Positions 18,192-26,480 of a stretch of 64,000 nt of DNA are shown here, piece after piece. Numbering within the stretch: the stretch's first letter is position 1; every line of letters starts with the position of its first letter. The notes beneath the pieces are model-generated. The model was not told the origin of the DNA. It did no database searches and was given only the letters and a program-made list of their open reading frames with translations. The DNA is from Thermodesulfatator indicus DSM 15286 (GTDB lineage: Bacteria; Desulfobacterota; Thermodesulfobacteria; Thermodesulfobacteriales; Thermodesulfatatoraceae), in the NCBI RefSeq assembly GCF_000217795.1, contig NC_015681.1:1541244-1605243 (forward strand), given 5' to 3'. The translations under genes and the position numbers were made by a program.

Positions 18192-19406
18192 ATGAATCAG
18201 GCTGATATTGCTTTTATGCTGATTTCCTCGGCTCTGGTCATGTTTATGACCCCAGGATTGGCGTTGTTCTACGGAGGACTTGTTCGTCGTAAGAATGTTC
18301 TCTCCATTATGATGCAGTGTTTTATCTGTTTAGGTTTGGTGAGTTTGATTTGGTTTGTTTACGGTTACAGTCTCGCTTTTGGGAATGATATTGGCAAAAT
18401 AATCGGAGACTTTTCTTATCTATTTTTCAAAAATGTAGGATTAGATCCCGGGCCCCCAGCTGATAATATTCCTCATTTACTATTTGCTACCTTTCAGCTA
18501 ATGTTTGCTATTATTACCCCGGCTCTTATCACAGGCGCTTTTGCTGAAAGAATGCGTTTTAGCAGCTTTCTTATATTTATTTCTCTTTGGGTGACTTTTG
18601 TTTATCTTCCGTTGTGCCATTGGGTTTGGGGTGGTGGCTGGATTGGATCCATGGGAGCTCTCGACTTTGCCGGGGGCACAGTAATTCACATAGCCTCTGG
18701 TGCTAGCGCTTTAGCGGCAGCTTTAGTGGTAGGAGCCAGAAAAGGTTTTAGGCAGACGGCTTTTCATCCCCATAACTTGCCCCTTTCCATTCTCGGGGCG
18801 GCCATTCTTTGGTTTGGTTGGTTTGGTTTTAATGCCGGAAGTGCTTTAGCTGCTGACCAGATAGCTGTTTTAGCCTTTGCTAACACTCAACTGGCCGCAG
18901 GGCTTGCGGCTTTTGCCTGGATGATGGCTGAATGGTTTCATAGAGGAAAGCCCACTACTTTGGGAGCTATTTCTGGTGCTGTTGCTGGTTTAGTAGCTAT
19001 TACTCCTGCTGCCGGTTTTGTCCCTCCCTGGGCTGCTATTGTTATTGGTATTTTAGCGGGGGTTATCTGTTATATGGCTGTGCTTTTAAAGGTTTATTTG
19101 GGTTATGATGATTCCCTTGACGTGGTGGGTATTCATGGTGTTGGCGGTTTTTTGGGAGCAATACTCACTGGCGTCTTTTGTTATACTTCGGCTAATCCCG
19201 GTGGAGCTGATGGTCTTTTAGCCGGAAATATTCACCAATTTCTTGTTCAGGTGATAGGAGCAAGTGCTTCGGTAGTATATTGTTTTGTGCTTAGCTATAT
19301 TCTTCTGAAATTAGTCGATGTCTTCTTTGGTCTGAGGGTAAGTCAGGAAGAAGAAGTTCAAGGGCTTGATCTTTCAGATCACGGGGAAAGGGCTTACGAT
19401 CTCTAA
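18192..19406 (+). CDS. amtB: Ammonium transporter AmtB
   Basis: Inner-membrane ammonium channel. The 404-residue protein has eleven predicted membrane spans. Family motifs are ALFYGGLVRRKNVLS, the signature WFGWFGFNAGSALAA near residues 212-228, and DVVGIHGVGGFLGAILTGVF, which carries one of the twin pore His. No separate signal peptide is apparent. No glnK/glnB gene follows; the next sequence is the edge of an integrated element. If a glnK gene was once downstream, the element may have displaced it. SD AGGAGG, ATG start. Confidence 0.96.
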   Translation: MNQADIAFMLISSALVMFMTPGLALFYGGLVRRKNVLSIMMQCFICLGLVSLIWFVYGYSLAFGNDIGKIIGDFSYLFFKNVGLDPGPPADNIPHLLFATFQLMFAIITPALITGAFAERMRFSSFLIFISLWVTFVYLPLCHWVWGGGWIGSMGALDFAGGTVIHIASGASALAAALVVGARKGFRQTAFHPHNLPLSILGAAILWFGWFGFNAGSALAADQIAVLAFANTQLAAGLAAFAWMMAEWFHRGKPTTLGAISGAVAGLVAITPAAGFVPPWAAIVIGILAGVICYMAVLLKVYLGYDDSLDVVGIHGVGGFLGAILTGVFCYTSANPGGADGLLAGNIHQFLVQVIGASASVVYCFVLSYILLKLVDVFFGLRVSQEEEVQGLDLSDHGERAYDL

Positions 19407-19414
19407 AAATGGAA

Positions 19415-19463
19415 TGGTGCCCCCGGGAGGACTCGAACCCCCAACCAACGGCTTAGAAGGCCG
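19415..19463. repeat. Left attachment site: 49-bp tRNA-Arg fragment
   Basis: Identical to 31304-31352. It covers, on the minus strand, the anticodon loop through the CCA end of tRNA-Arg(TCT). After 19463 the sequence departs from the tRNA (TTAAACGGG instead of CTGCTCTAT), so the D arm and 5' acceptor strand are missing and no functional tRNA can form here. Confidence 0.92.
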
Positions 19464-19561
19464 TTAAACGGGTCCTCCCTAAAAATCCCACCTGTTCCCA
19501 AACCCTTGACAAATCAAGCTTTTTGAGATTAGCATGTTCCTGTAAAATCCCCAAAATTCCT

Positions 19562-19591
19562 CTCTCAGGTGGGGAATAGGTGGGGAAAAAT
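19562..19591. repeat. 30-bp direct repeat, left copy; candidate integrase arm-type sites
   Basis: Contains two AGGTGGGGAA units 11 bases apart (19567-19576 and 19578-19587). The whole 30 bp recur at 31232-31261 close to the other end of the element. A third AGGTGGGGAA lies at 19723-19732, preceded 11 bases earlier by a degenerate unit. Paired 10-11-bp direct repeats just inside the att cores are the usual look of tyrosine-integrase arm sites. Confidence 0.75.
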
Positions 19592-19770
19592 TTTGGCCTA
19601 GAAAAATGCGGAAATCAGGGAGCAAAGAGAGCTTGAGGCAGGTGCTCAGGTTGAAAAATTTCGCAATTACGATCTCTCAAAATGCTTAGCTCTGTTAACA
19701 AAGCTGGCAATAAGTGAGGAGTAGGTGGGGAAGAAAAAATTAAGAAAGTTAGCGGATTTTTTGGGGCATT

Positions 19771-20961
19771 ATGAAGAGAAAGTATGAGACGTTTAAGAAG
19801 TATCCGGGCGTAAGGGCTTATATTAGTGACAGGCGTAAGCTGCCTGACGGCAAGCCTGATAAGTGTTTCTACATTCGTTATAAGACACATACTGGCAGAC
19901 TCATTGAGGAAAAGATAGGCTGGGCCTCTGAAGGTATCTCGGCTGCCTATGCGGCTCAAATCAGGGCTGAGAGGTTAAGGTCTATTCGTCTTGACGAAGA
20001 GGTTATCCCTATCCAGCAGAGGCGTAAACTGCAATGGACTTTTAGTGAGTTCATAGAGCGGCGTTATTTACCCTGGGCCGAGCAAGAGAAGGCTCTTAAG
20101 ACTTACAAAAGAGAAAGAGAGATTTACAAGATTTGGCTCAAGCCAATCCTGGGAGACAAGCTTCTCAAGGAGATTTGCCCTCTTGATCTTGAGCGCCTCA
20201 AGAAAAAGATGAAAGAGGCCGGAAGGGCTGAAAGAACCATAGAGATTGCCCTAGCTACGGTAAGGAGGGCTTTTAACAAAGCCAAGGATTGGGAACTTTT
20301 TGAAGGAGAAAACCCTGTCTCAAAGGTAAAAATCCCCAGGAGGGATAATCGGCGTCTTCGCTTCCTCTCTCCCGAAGAGGCTGAAGCCCTCCTTGCCGAG
20401 GTGCGCAAGCGCAGTCAGCAAACTTACGAGATGTGCCTCCTTGCCCTTCATTGCGGTTTGCGTTTCGGTGAGATAACGAGTCTTACCTGGGGGGATATAG
20501 ACCTTACCCAGGGCATTATTTTCATCCGAGACCCGAAGAATAAAACCAGCCGGGTAGCTTATATGACTAATGAGGTGCAAAAGATGTTTGCTGGTAAAAT
20601 ACCTGGTGCTCCAGAGGAATATGTCTTTAAGGACCGAAGACATGGGGGCAAGATTAAATGGCTTTCTAAGGCCTTTGGAGAATCTGTAAAGACTCTCAAG
20701 CTAAACGAAGGGGTTCAGGACCCCAGGATGAAGGTTTGTTTTCATACTTTGAGGCATACTTTTGGTTCCTGGCTGGTAATGGCTGGAGTGCCTATTTACA
20801 CGGTCAAGGAGCTAATGGGCCACAAAACCCTTGCCATGACCGAGCGCTACGCCCACCTTGCCGCCGAGGCTCAGAGACAGGCCATCAAAGAGATTGAAAA
20901 GGTGGCCCGCCAGGCCACAAGCAGTAAAGTGGTGTCTTTAACCGGAAGGCAGGGAGGTTAA
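19771..20961 (+). CDS. Tyrosine recombinase / phage-type integrase
   Basis: Catalyses integration and excision of the element at the tRNA-Arg site. The 396-residue protein has a short N-terminal arm-binding region, a SAM-like core-binding domain (about 88-178), and a C-terminal catalytic domain. Catalytic residues visible are R231 (LHCGLRFGE), H325 and R328 (HTLRH), H351 (LMGHKT) and the nucleophile Y360 (TERYAHL). It sits beside the left att fragment, transcribed away from it. No mutation is seen, so it is probably active. Confidence 0.95.
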   Translation: MKRKYETFKKYPGVRAYISDRRKLPDGKPDKCFYIRYKTHTGRLIEEKIGWASEGISAAYAAQIRAERLRSIRLDEEVIPIQQRRKLQWTFSEFIERRYLPWAEQEKALKTYKREREIYKIWLKPILGDKLLKEICPLDLERLKKKMKEAGRAERTIEIALATVRRAFNKAKDWELFEGENPVSKVKIPRRDNRRLRFLSPEEAEALLAEVRKRSQQTYEMCLLALHCGLRFGEITSLTWGDIDLTQGIIFIRDPKNKTSRVAYMTNEVQKMFAGKIPGAPEEYVFKDRRHGGKIKWLSKAFGESVKTLKLNEGVQDPRMKVCFHTLRHTFGSWLVMAGVPIYTVKELMGHKTLAMTERYAHLAAEAQRQAIKEIEKVARQATSSKVVSLTGRQGG

Positions 20962-21007
20962 GATTGCCATCAAGGACTTTGAAGTAGAGCACAAGCGGAG
21001 GTTTAAA

Positions 21008-21262
21008 ATGCCTGTGAAAGTAGAGTTAACCTTCAAAGAAGACGATTTAGCCAGCTTAAGGCTATCACCTGAGGAGTTCGTTCAGGAGATGCGATTAGCG
21101 GCAGCGGTGAAGTGGTATGAGATGGGCCTAATCTCTCAAGCAAAGGCCGCTGAGATCGCCGGAGTAAGCAGGGAGGAGTTTCTAAAAGCCCTCCAGCGCT
21201 TTGGAGCTTCCCCTTTCCAGGTGACCCCCGAAGAGCTGGAAGCCGAGGTAATGAATGCCTGA
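21008..21262 (+). CDS. UPF0175 family antitoxin
   Basis: An 84-residue protein with the UPF0175 layout: an N-terminal strand region, LSPEEFVQEMRLAAAVKWYE, then a helix-turn-helix-like GLISQAKAAEIAGVSREEFLKAL. Such proteins pair with DUF3368 PIN toxins as type II antitoxins that neutralise and autorepress. SD GGAGGTTTAAA before the ATG. The last eight bases overlap the toxin gene, so the two are coupled. Confidence 0.88.
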   Translation: MPVKVELTFKEDDLASLRLSPEEFVQEMRLAAAVKWYEMGLISQAKAAEIAGVSREEFLKALQRFGASPFQVTPEELEAEVMNA

Positions 21263-21740
21263 AAAGTTCGTGGTAAACGCCTCCCCGCTTATTATCCTGG
21301 GAAAAATCAACCAGCTTCACCTTTTGCCTTCTTTGGCTGATGAACTGGTTGTTCCCTATGGAGTTTTTAAGGAAATCCTTGCTGGAAGTCCTGGAGATCC
21401 TGCCCGTGAGTGGCTCAATGGCCCAGGCAAGGCTTTCGTGAAAGAAATCGGTCCTCTGGAGCCTGAAGTGCTAAAATGGGATCTGGGGTTAGGTGAGACT
21501 GAAGTTCTGACTTTCGCTTATCGGAATCGAGACTTTATTGCTCTCCTTGATGATCGAGCTGCCCGAAAGTGTGCCAAAACTTTAGATATAAAGACCAAAG
21601 GGACTCTGGCGATTTTGGTTCTAGCACGGAAAAGGAAACTCCTGCCGGATATAACAACGGTGTTAGATAGGATTGAACAGGCAGGTTTTTATGTGTCCCC
21701 CTCCCTTTTGAAAGCGGTTAAACGCCTCGCTAGTGAGTAG
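21255..21740 (+). CDS. DUF3368 PIN-domain toxin (VapC-like)
   Basis: A 161-residue PIN-fold RNase candidate. The N terminus VVNASPLIILGKINQLHLL is the DUF3368 hallmark; the acidic cluster continues with LGLGETEVLTFA and ALLDDRAARKCAKTL, then GTLAILVLARKRKLL. It likely cleaves RNA when not bound by the upstream antitoxin. The pair would stabilise the element. The 3' end overlaps a minus-strand zinc-finger ORF by 11 bases. Confidence 0.88.
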   Translation: MPEKFVVNASPLIILGKINQLHLLPSLADELVVPYGVFKEILAGSPGDPAREWLNGPGKAFVKEIGPLEPEVLKWDLGLGETEVLTFAYRNRDFIALLDDRAARKCAKTLDIKTKGTLAILVLARKRKLLPDITTVLDRIEQAGFYVSPSLLKAVKRLASE

Positions 21741-21957
21741 TTGCTTTTTTCCTGCGCCGGTAAGCCTTTTGAGAGCAAGCCTTTGAACAGTATCTGTCAG
21801 TATTTTTCACTTTATAAATTACTCGGTCACAAACTTCACAAAAAGCAAACCGATGAGGGAAAAGTCCTGGCAAAATAAAGTAAAGAAAGCGCCAAAGATA
21901 GAATGCAGATTCAGGAGACGAAATTTTGATGACTTTCTGCTTATTATTGACTTTAAC
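21730..21957 (-). pseudogene. Zinc-ribbon ORF without a clear start; likely remnant
   Basis: On the minus strand an open frame of 75 codons encodes AFCEVCDRVIYKVKNTDRYC then SKACSQKAYRRRKK. The CxxC...YCSxxC pattern parallels the end of the 332-residue protein just upstream on the same strand (CSICGKK...KYCSDNCRQRANR). No ATG exists in frame; a TTG would give 47 residues but has no ribosome site. It looks like a decayed paralogue or a broken end of a similar gene. Confidence 0.5.
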
Positions 21958-22055
21958 TCAAGCAAAGCCACCCTTTTTAAGTTAGAAAGAGTGAAGACAA
22001 AAGGGTTAAAATGTGTCTCAGAGTTATGTCCTTCAACCGAGATGGCATCCCATGT

Positions 22056-22122
22056 GAGCTTGAAAGAAAGCGTCCCTTTTCAGGTTGCGCCTGAGAAGCT
22101 GGAGGCAGAGGTCAATCTCTAA
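22056..22122 (+). pseudogene. Remnant of a UPF0175 antitoxin C terminus
   Basis: The frame reads LKESVPFQVAPEKLEAEVNL, clearly related to the last residues of the intact antitoxin at 21008 (FGASPFQVTPEELEAEV). Only this end is recognisable; the preceding codons from 21853 show no family resemblance. It overlaps the 3' end of the opposite-strand 332-residue gene. Probably left over from a lost or rearranged toxin-antitoxin copy. Confidence 0.5.
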
Positions 22123-23110
22123 AGGCTTCTTCAATTATGGTCGGCAAATCATAAGGGATAATTATGTCCTTTTTAGAAAACTTCCTTCTGCTTTCCAAAA
22201 ACTTCTTGGCCTCTTCGGAAGAAGGTTTTTGAGAGAAGCAGTTTTGCAGTTTCCGGATGATTCTGTTAGCTCGTTGCCTACAATTATCAGAACAATATTT
22301 CTGATTACGGCGCAAAAGGATTTTCTTGCCGCAAATTGAACAAACTTTACCACTACTAAAAAGCTTATTTAGTTCTTCAAATAAGCGGTCAAACGAAATT
22401 GTTCCTGCTGATTGATAAGGCGAAAAGTCTTCTTTAATGAGTAACTTTTGACAGGCCTTATTTCTCAAATCCCAAAAAAGATGGAAATCTGACAGGTAAG
22501 ACAAATCAAAAAAGCCAGTTTCAAAGAAGTTCTCAAAGGCATAGAGACATGCTTTGTAAGCCTCAGAATACCAGAGGTTTGGTGTAATATTATTATCTTG
22601 CTGAGCTTTTGTTTGATAGAGGCGTAGAGCAGTAAGGGCGAAGCTACGAGCAATAAACTCGTTCATATTTACCTTAGGCACTATTTCTATCAGAATTTGG
22701 CTAACTCTTTTTGGGCTTGTTTTTTCGTCAATTATGGGAGTAATGCCTTCCTCTCCACTGCCTGCTGATAGAAAAGCCCTAGTGCCTTGAGGAGCTAACA
22801 GGGGAGCAAGCCACTTCTCCACTAGCGGAAGCATAGTAGTAGAAAGATAATCCGCTTTAGCCACTGAGATCAGAGAAGAAGTGTCAGAGAAAGAGAGGGT
22901 TCTTTTGATGGCAAGAAATAGAGCTTTTTCAGAAATGAGCAAGGTATAAAGCTTAAACCCCTGGCCTTTTAATAGCTCAATTGCATTAAGCTGAGGAATT
23001 TGTGTGGCTATTTTTTCAAGTTTTTCCCAGGGGACAGGATTCACTTCAGAATGAAGAAAAGGCCAAAGCTCCCAGCTACTTGTTAGTCCTTCCACTTCTA
23101 CGACAAACAT
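22112..23110 (-). CDS. Unrecognised 332-residue protein with C-terminal zinc ribbon
   Basis: I do not recognise the family. The first 240 residues look like a mixed globular domain with aromatic-rich helices (YSEAYKACLYAFENFFETGF). A zinc ribbon follows: C257, C260, C273 and C277 (CSICGKK then KYCSDNCRQRANRIIR), resembling the CxxC...CxxxC ends of CGNR-like nucleic-acid-binding proteins. The gene is AT-rich, unlike the neighbouring primase, and lies alone on the minus strand in the accessory part of the element between toxin-antitoxin and excisionase genes. This position often holds cargo such as defence genes, but no function can be claimed. Weak SD. Confidence 0.75.
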   Translation of the reverse strand: MFVVEVEGLTSSWELWPFLHSEVNPVPWEKLEKIATQIPQLNAIELLKGQGFKLYTLLISEKALFLAIKRTLSFSDTSSLISVAKADYLSTTMLPLVEKWLAPLLAPQGTRAFLSAGSGEEGITPIIDEKTSPKRVSQILIEIVPKVNMNEFIARSFALTALRLYQTKAQQDNNITPNLWYSEAYKACLYAFENFFETGFFDLSYLSDFHLFWDLRNKACQKLLIKEDFSPYQSAGTISFDRLFEELNKLFSSGKVCSICGKKILLRRNQKYCSDNCRQRANRIIRKLQNCFSQKPSSEEAKKFLESRRKFSKKDIIIPYDLPTIIEEAFRD

Positions 23111-23213
23111 TTTCTTGCCAAAGGTTGTAACGGATTTTGCAAGCGTTTCATCTTTTTGTGACTTTAAGGGAAGTTTAGTTTTTTGTCAAACACTTAGATT
23201 AAGGAGGTTTAAG

Positions 23214-23444
23214 ATGAGAGACAAGGAAGGATTGGAAAATGAGTTCCGAACCAAAGTAAAATACCTAAGTCCGAGAATGGTTGAGAGGGTCTACGGCCTT
23301 AATCGTAAGACCCTTGCCAATTTTCGGTCCCAACGCAAAGGCCCATCATTTCTCAAGGTTGGGAAAAAAGTCCTTTACCCGGTTGATGAGCTGGAGAAAT
23401 GGATCAAAAAACATGGAATTCTCATAAAAACCTCGGACAGCTAA
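23214..23444 (+). CDS. Excisionase-like winged-helix DNA-binding protein
   Basis: A 76-residue protein starting at the ATG at 23214 behind AAGGAGGTTTAAG; an in-frame ATG at 23115 lacks a ribosome site. It has the AlpA/Xis-type layout: LSPRMVERVYGLNRKTLANF (helix-turn-helix), SQRKGPSFLKVGKKVLYPVD (wing) and ELEKWIKKH. It may act as excisionase or as activator of the replication genes that start four bases after its stop. Divergent from the 332-residue gene. Confidence 0.82.
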   Translation: MRDKEGLENEFRTKVKYLSPRMVERVYGLNRKTLANFRSQRKGPSFLKVGKKVLYPVDELEKWIKKHGILIKTSDS

Positions 23445-23447
23445 ATT

Positions 23448-26400
23448 ATGGACTACCTTGAGCATTATCTCCGTTTGGGTTGGGCTATCCTTCCCCTCCG
23501 GCCGCGGAGCAAGGCTCCCGCCCTTCCCTGGGGTGGTTTCCAGAAAAAGCCTCCCGGGGTAAAGGAGTGGGTCACATGGAGAGTGATCTTTCCCATTCCA
23601 CCGCATGGGGTAGCGGTAATGTGTGGGGCTGTCTCGAACCTCATCGTAATTGACTGCGATGACAAAGAGGTTGTTTCCCGATTATTGCCGGAAATTCCTT
23701 TTGATGCACCCACATCGCAAACCAAAAGGGGATTTCACTTCTTCTTCAGGTATCAACCCGGCATCCCCAGCACGACCATTGAGGTTACGGGGATCGGCAG
23801 GCTTGAGATTAAGTCTGATAGATCTTTGGTAACTTTACCGCCGAGCACCCACCCTGAAGGCCACCGGTATGAGTGGGTTTTAGCCCCTTGGGACGTTGAT
23901 GCTTTACCGGAGTTACCGAATTGGCTCGTTGAGCTTCTGCAGAAGCAAGAGCGCCGGAAGGAGCTCGCCCGCCAAGTAGGTTATGTGAGCTTTCCCCGCC
24001 CGGGCCGCAAGCTCACGCCTGAGGCCCTGCGAGAGATCCTTACCCAAGTGGGGACGGAGATCGTCAAGGAAGTTCCAATCGGTGATCGAGAGGCTTTGCG
24101 GCTCAAGTCCTGCCCGATCTGTGGAAAATCAGAAGGCAACCCGTGGATTTGGGCTGATAGCGGGCGCCTGCTGGACTTTCGGGCCACCTGTCCGGCCTCC
24201 AGGGACCGTGGTGGTCTTTCCCTGCGGGCCTGGCTTAGAGAGATTGGACAAGAAGGCCTCCTCGCAAATTTAGAAGTCGGGGAGGCTGAAGAAGTCTCTC
24301 CCCCGGAGGTTCCGGCGGCCTCAGTTGACGAGGCCCGAGTTTTGGTGCTTAAGGCCCTCCGAGCCGGGGGAGACAGCATTATCACGGTGCCGCCAGGGGT
24401 CGGGAAGAGCCGGACGACCCTTGAGTGGCTCGCCAAGGAAGGCCCCCGGCCTGCGGTTTATTCGGTGCCGACACTTGGTTTGGCCCAGGAGCTGGCCGAG
24501 GCCGCCCGGGCCTTAACGGCCGATCCAGTCTTGGTCTTTGCCGGGCGAAATAAAGAGACCTGCTTTCGGTGGGAGGAGGCTCGGACTGCTCATGATTTGG
24601 GTTACGATCCGGGGCAAGTCCTTTGCCCCACCTGCCCGCATAACCCGAAAACGGTCGTCTTCAGTCAAAAATGCGAGTTTATGCGGCAATTCGAAGGGGT
24701 TAACAGGGAAAAAGGCCTCTTTTTCGCCTCTCATAAACTTGCCTGCCACTTAATCAAGGATTTCCTGAAAAAGGCAAAAGTTTGGATTCTCGACGAGGAG
24801 TTACACAGCCTTGTCGAGGTGGTCAAGTGTCCACTTGATGCCTTGCGCACCCTGCGGGCCGTCTTCCCGGAGGACTCCGTCACGATGCGATTGGCCGATG
24901 TGGTGCTCGAAGTGGAGGACGATCTTCACAAAGCTGCCAATGGTAAAAGCCGAGCAGAGGGGCGCATATACGCTCGGAAAGTCGGTTTTGGTCCCTGGCA
25001 GGGAAAGAAGCCTCTGGCTCAATGGCTTGGCCTTGATTTGATTCAGTTATCTCCGACTATCCGTGACGAAATTGCCCGTGTGCTCAAAGCTTACCGTAAA
25101 CCCACGCTTTTCCGCAAAGGTGTGAACCTTAAGGCCCTTCAGTGGATCCAAGAAGTAACCAGAACCGGCTTGGCTTATCTGGTAGCCCGTAAAGATCCCT
25201 GTCGGCCAATTGAGCTCCGGCGAGTCGTCAATCCCGTCCCGGAGAAGTGGCGGGGTCGTTTGATCGTGCTCGACGCGACAGCGTATCCCCCGGTGGTGGA
25301 ACGAGCCCTAAAAAGGCCAGGGGTTCAGGTGCTCGATATTAGAGTGCCCGTTGAAATGCGGACAGCATGGATAAAGCGGAGCGTGAGCAAGACGGCGATT
25401 GCAAGAGAGAAAGGACGCAAAACGGCCATTAAGGCCCTCAAGCAAGCTCTCAAAGAGATCAAGGCGGAAAAGATCCTCATCTTTTGCCATCAGGCGATCA
25501 AGGCCAAGGTCGAGGAGGTTGTGGCTCAAGATCCCCGGAAAATCGTTGTCACCCATCATTTTGGGGCCGAAACGAGAGGCACAAACCAGTTTGCGGATTT
25601 TGAAACGGTGATCCTCCTCGGTTTGCCGGTTGTCAATCCTGCGGCTTACTATGATACGGCTCTGGCCCTCGGTTTGAGCGAACAGGAATGGGAAGACTGG
25701 CTTCATCTCCTGGCTCAGGCCGGGGCATGGCAGGAAATTCATCGGACTCGCCCTGTCCTCCAGCCAGGCAAACAAGTGCTGGTGATTGCCCCCCGATGGC
25801 CCTTCAAGGAGTGGCTCGGTAGGCCGCGAAGAGTGATCGAACCGGAAGAGGTTAAAGGTGCTCTGGATCTTGCGACCAAGGTTCTCCTTTTGTGGGTTGA
25901 GGATTTTGGGTTCGTTTATGTCGAAATCGCTCTCCTTCTGAGCATCGGTCGCCCTGAGCAGATCCCGCCAGTAGAGGTCCGAGCCGAGGTCTGGCAACGG
26001 ATCAGGGGTGCTTTCCCGAAAGAGTTTGTGCGATTTTTCACAAAGTTGGAATCCCTTTATAGGGCAAGTGGGAACCCCTTGAGCCGGTCGAAACATCCTA
26101 GGCCTTCCCAAGAGATCCCTGTTAAGGGAGGGGCAAGGGGTTCCCAGAAGCCCTTTATATATATTCTTAAAGGGCACCGGGAACCCCTTGAATTGGGAAT
26201 TTCTGGGAACTCCAAGGGGTTCCCACCCCCCTTTAAGGGAAATCTCATCACTAATGCCGATAACAAGATTGAGTTTTTCGATAAAAAGTGGTGGCCGAAA
26301 CTTTTTGCCCGTCTCCGGAAGGCCCGTCCGGATCTTCCTGTCTTTGAGGTGCAGATCAGGACCAAAGGCGGCCTGCAAAAGACCCGCGGCATTGGTGATA

Positions 26401-26480
26401 TAAAAACTGCTCAAGACTTTTATCGGGCGCTTGGCCGAGAAATTGATTTCAACTCTTGGCGCGAGGTGGTTAATGTTTGA
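23448..26480 (+). CDS. Primase-polymerase fused to an Fe-S SF2 helicase-like domain
   Basis: Candidate replication initiator of the element, 1010 residues. Residues 1-165 are a bifunctional primase/polymerase domain: GWAILPLRPRSKAPALPW, IDCDD (68-72, catalytic Asp pair), KRGFHFFF (H97) and DRSLVTLPPSTHP. A small zinc-ribbon-like stretch follows (C222, C225, C248). From 310 comes a helicase: Walker A VPPGVGKS (314-321), four Cys (C372, C393, C396, C409) spaced like the XPD/DinG iron-sulphur domain, FFASHKLACHL, Walker B ILDEELHS (447-454), LIVLDATAYPP, and an Arg-containing EIHRTRP. Residues about 868-931 are low-complexity and are encoded by an origin-like repeat array. The last 42 residues resemble the next protein. 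High GC compared with the host. Confidence 0.88.
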   Translation: MDYLEHYLRLGWAILPLRPRSKAPALPWGGFQKKPPGVKEWVTWRVIFPIPPHGVAVMCGAVSNLIVIDCDDKEVVSRLLPEIPFDAPTSQTKRGFHFFFRYQPGIPSTTIEVTGIGRLEIKSDRSLVTLPPSTHPEGHRYEWVLAPWDVDALPELPNWLVELLQKQERRKELARQVGYVSFPRPGRKLTPEALREILTQVGTEIVKEVPIGDREALRLKSCPICGKSEGNPWIWADSGRLLDFRATCPASRDRGGLSLRAWLREIGQEGLLANLEVGEAEEVSPPEVPAASVDEARVLVLKALRAGGDSIITVPPGVGKSRTTLEWLAKEGPRPAVYSVPTLGLAQELAEAARALTADPVLVFAGRNKETCFRWEEARTAHDLGYDPGQVLCPTCPHNPKTVVFSQKCEFMRQFEGVNREKGLFFASHKLACHLIKDFLKKAKVWILDEELHSLVEVVKCPLDALRTLRAVFPEDSVTMRLADVVLEVEDDLHKAANGKSRAEGRIYARKVGFGPWQGKKPLAQWLGLDLIQLSPTIRDEIARVLKAYRKPTLFRKGVNLKALQWIQEVTRTGLAYLVARKDPCRPIELRRVVNPVPEKWRGRLIVLDATAYPPVVERALKRPGVQVLDIRVPVEMRTAWIKRSVSKTAIAREKGRKTAIKALKQALKEIKAEKILIFCHQAIKAKVEEVVAQDPRKIVVTHHFGAETRGTNQFADFETVILLGLPVVNPAAYYDTALALGLSEQEWEDWLHLLAQAGAWQEIHRTRPVLQPGKQVLVIAPRWPFKEWLGRPRRVIEPEEVKGALDLATKVLLLWVEDFGFVYVEIALLLSIGRPEQIPPVEVRAEVWQRIRGAFPKEFVRFFTKLESLYRASGNPLSRSKHPRPSQEIPVKGGARGSQKPFIYILKGHREPLELGISGNSKGFPPPFKGNLITNADNKIEFFDKKWWPKLFARLRKARPDLPVFEVQIRTKGGLQKTRGIGDIKTAQDFYRALGREIDFNSWREVVNV
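26053..26240. repeat. Origin-like repeat array within the primase-helicase gene
   Basis: Four copies of a 12-mer occur in alternating orientation: GGGAACCCCTTG at 26070 and 26179, and its reverse complement CAAGGGGTTCCC at 26134 and 26213. Between copies two and three lies an AT-rich palindrome, GCCCTTTA (26150-26157), ten AT-rich bases, TAAAGGGC (26168-26175). Further CCCTTT/AAGGG palindromes lie at 26053-26064 and 26230-26240. The layout, two iteron pairs flanking an AT-rich hairpin at the 3' end of a primase gene, resembles origins of satellite elements such as SaPIs. Confidence 0.7.

Noticed and set aside
21853-22055. Plus-strand frame upstream of the antitoxin-like fragment
   Set aside because: No SD, no family resemblance, and it is antisense to the zinc-ribbon frame; only the last residues are homologous to the antitoxin.
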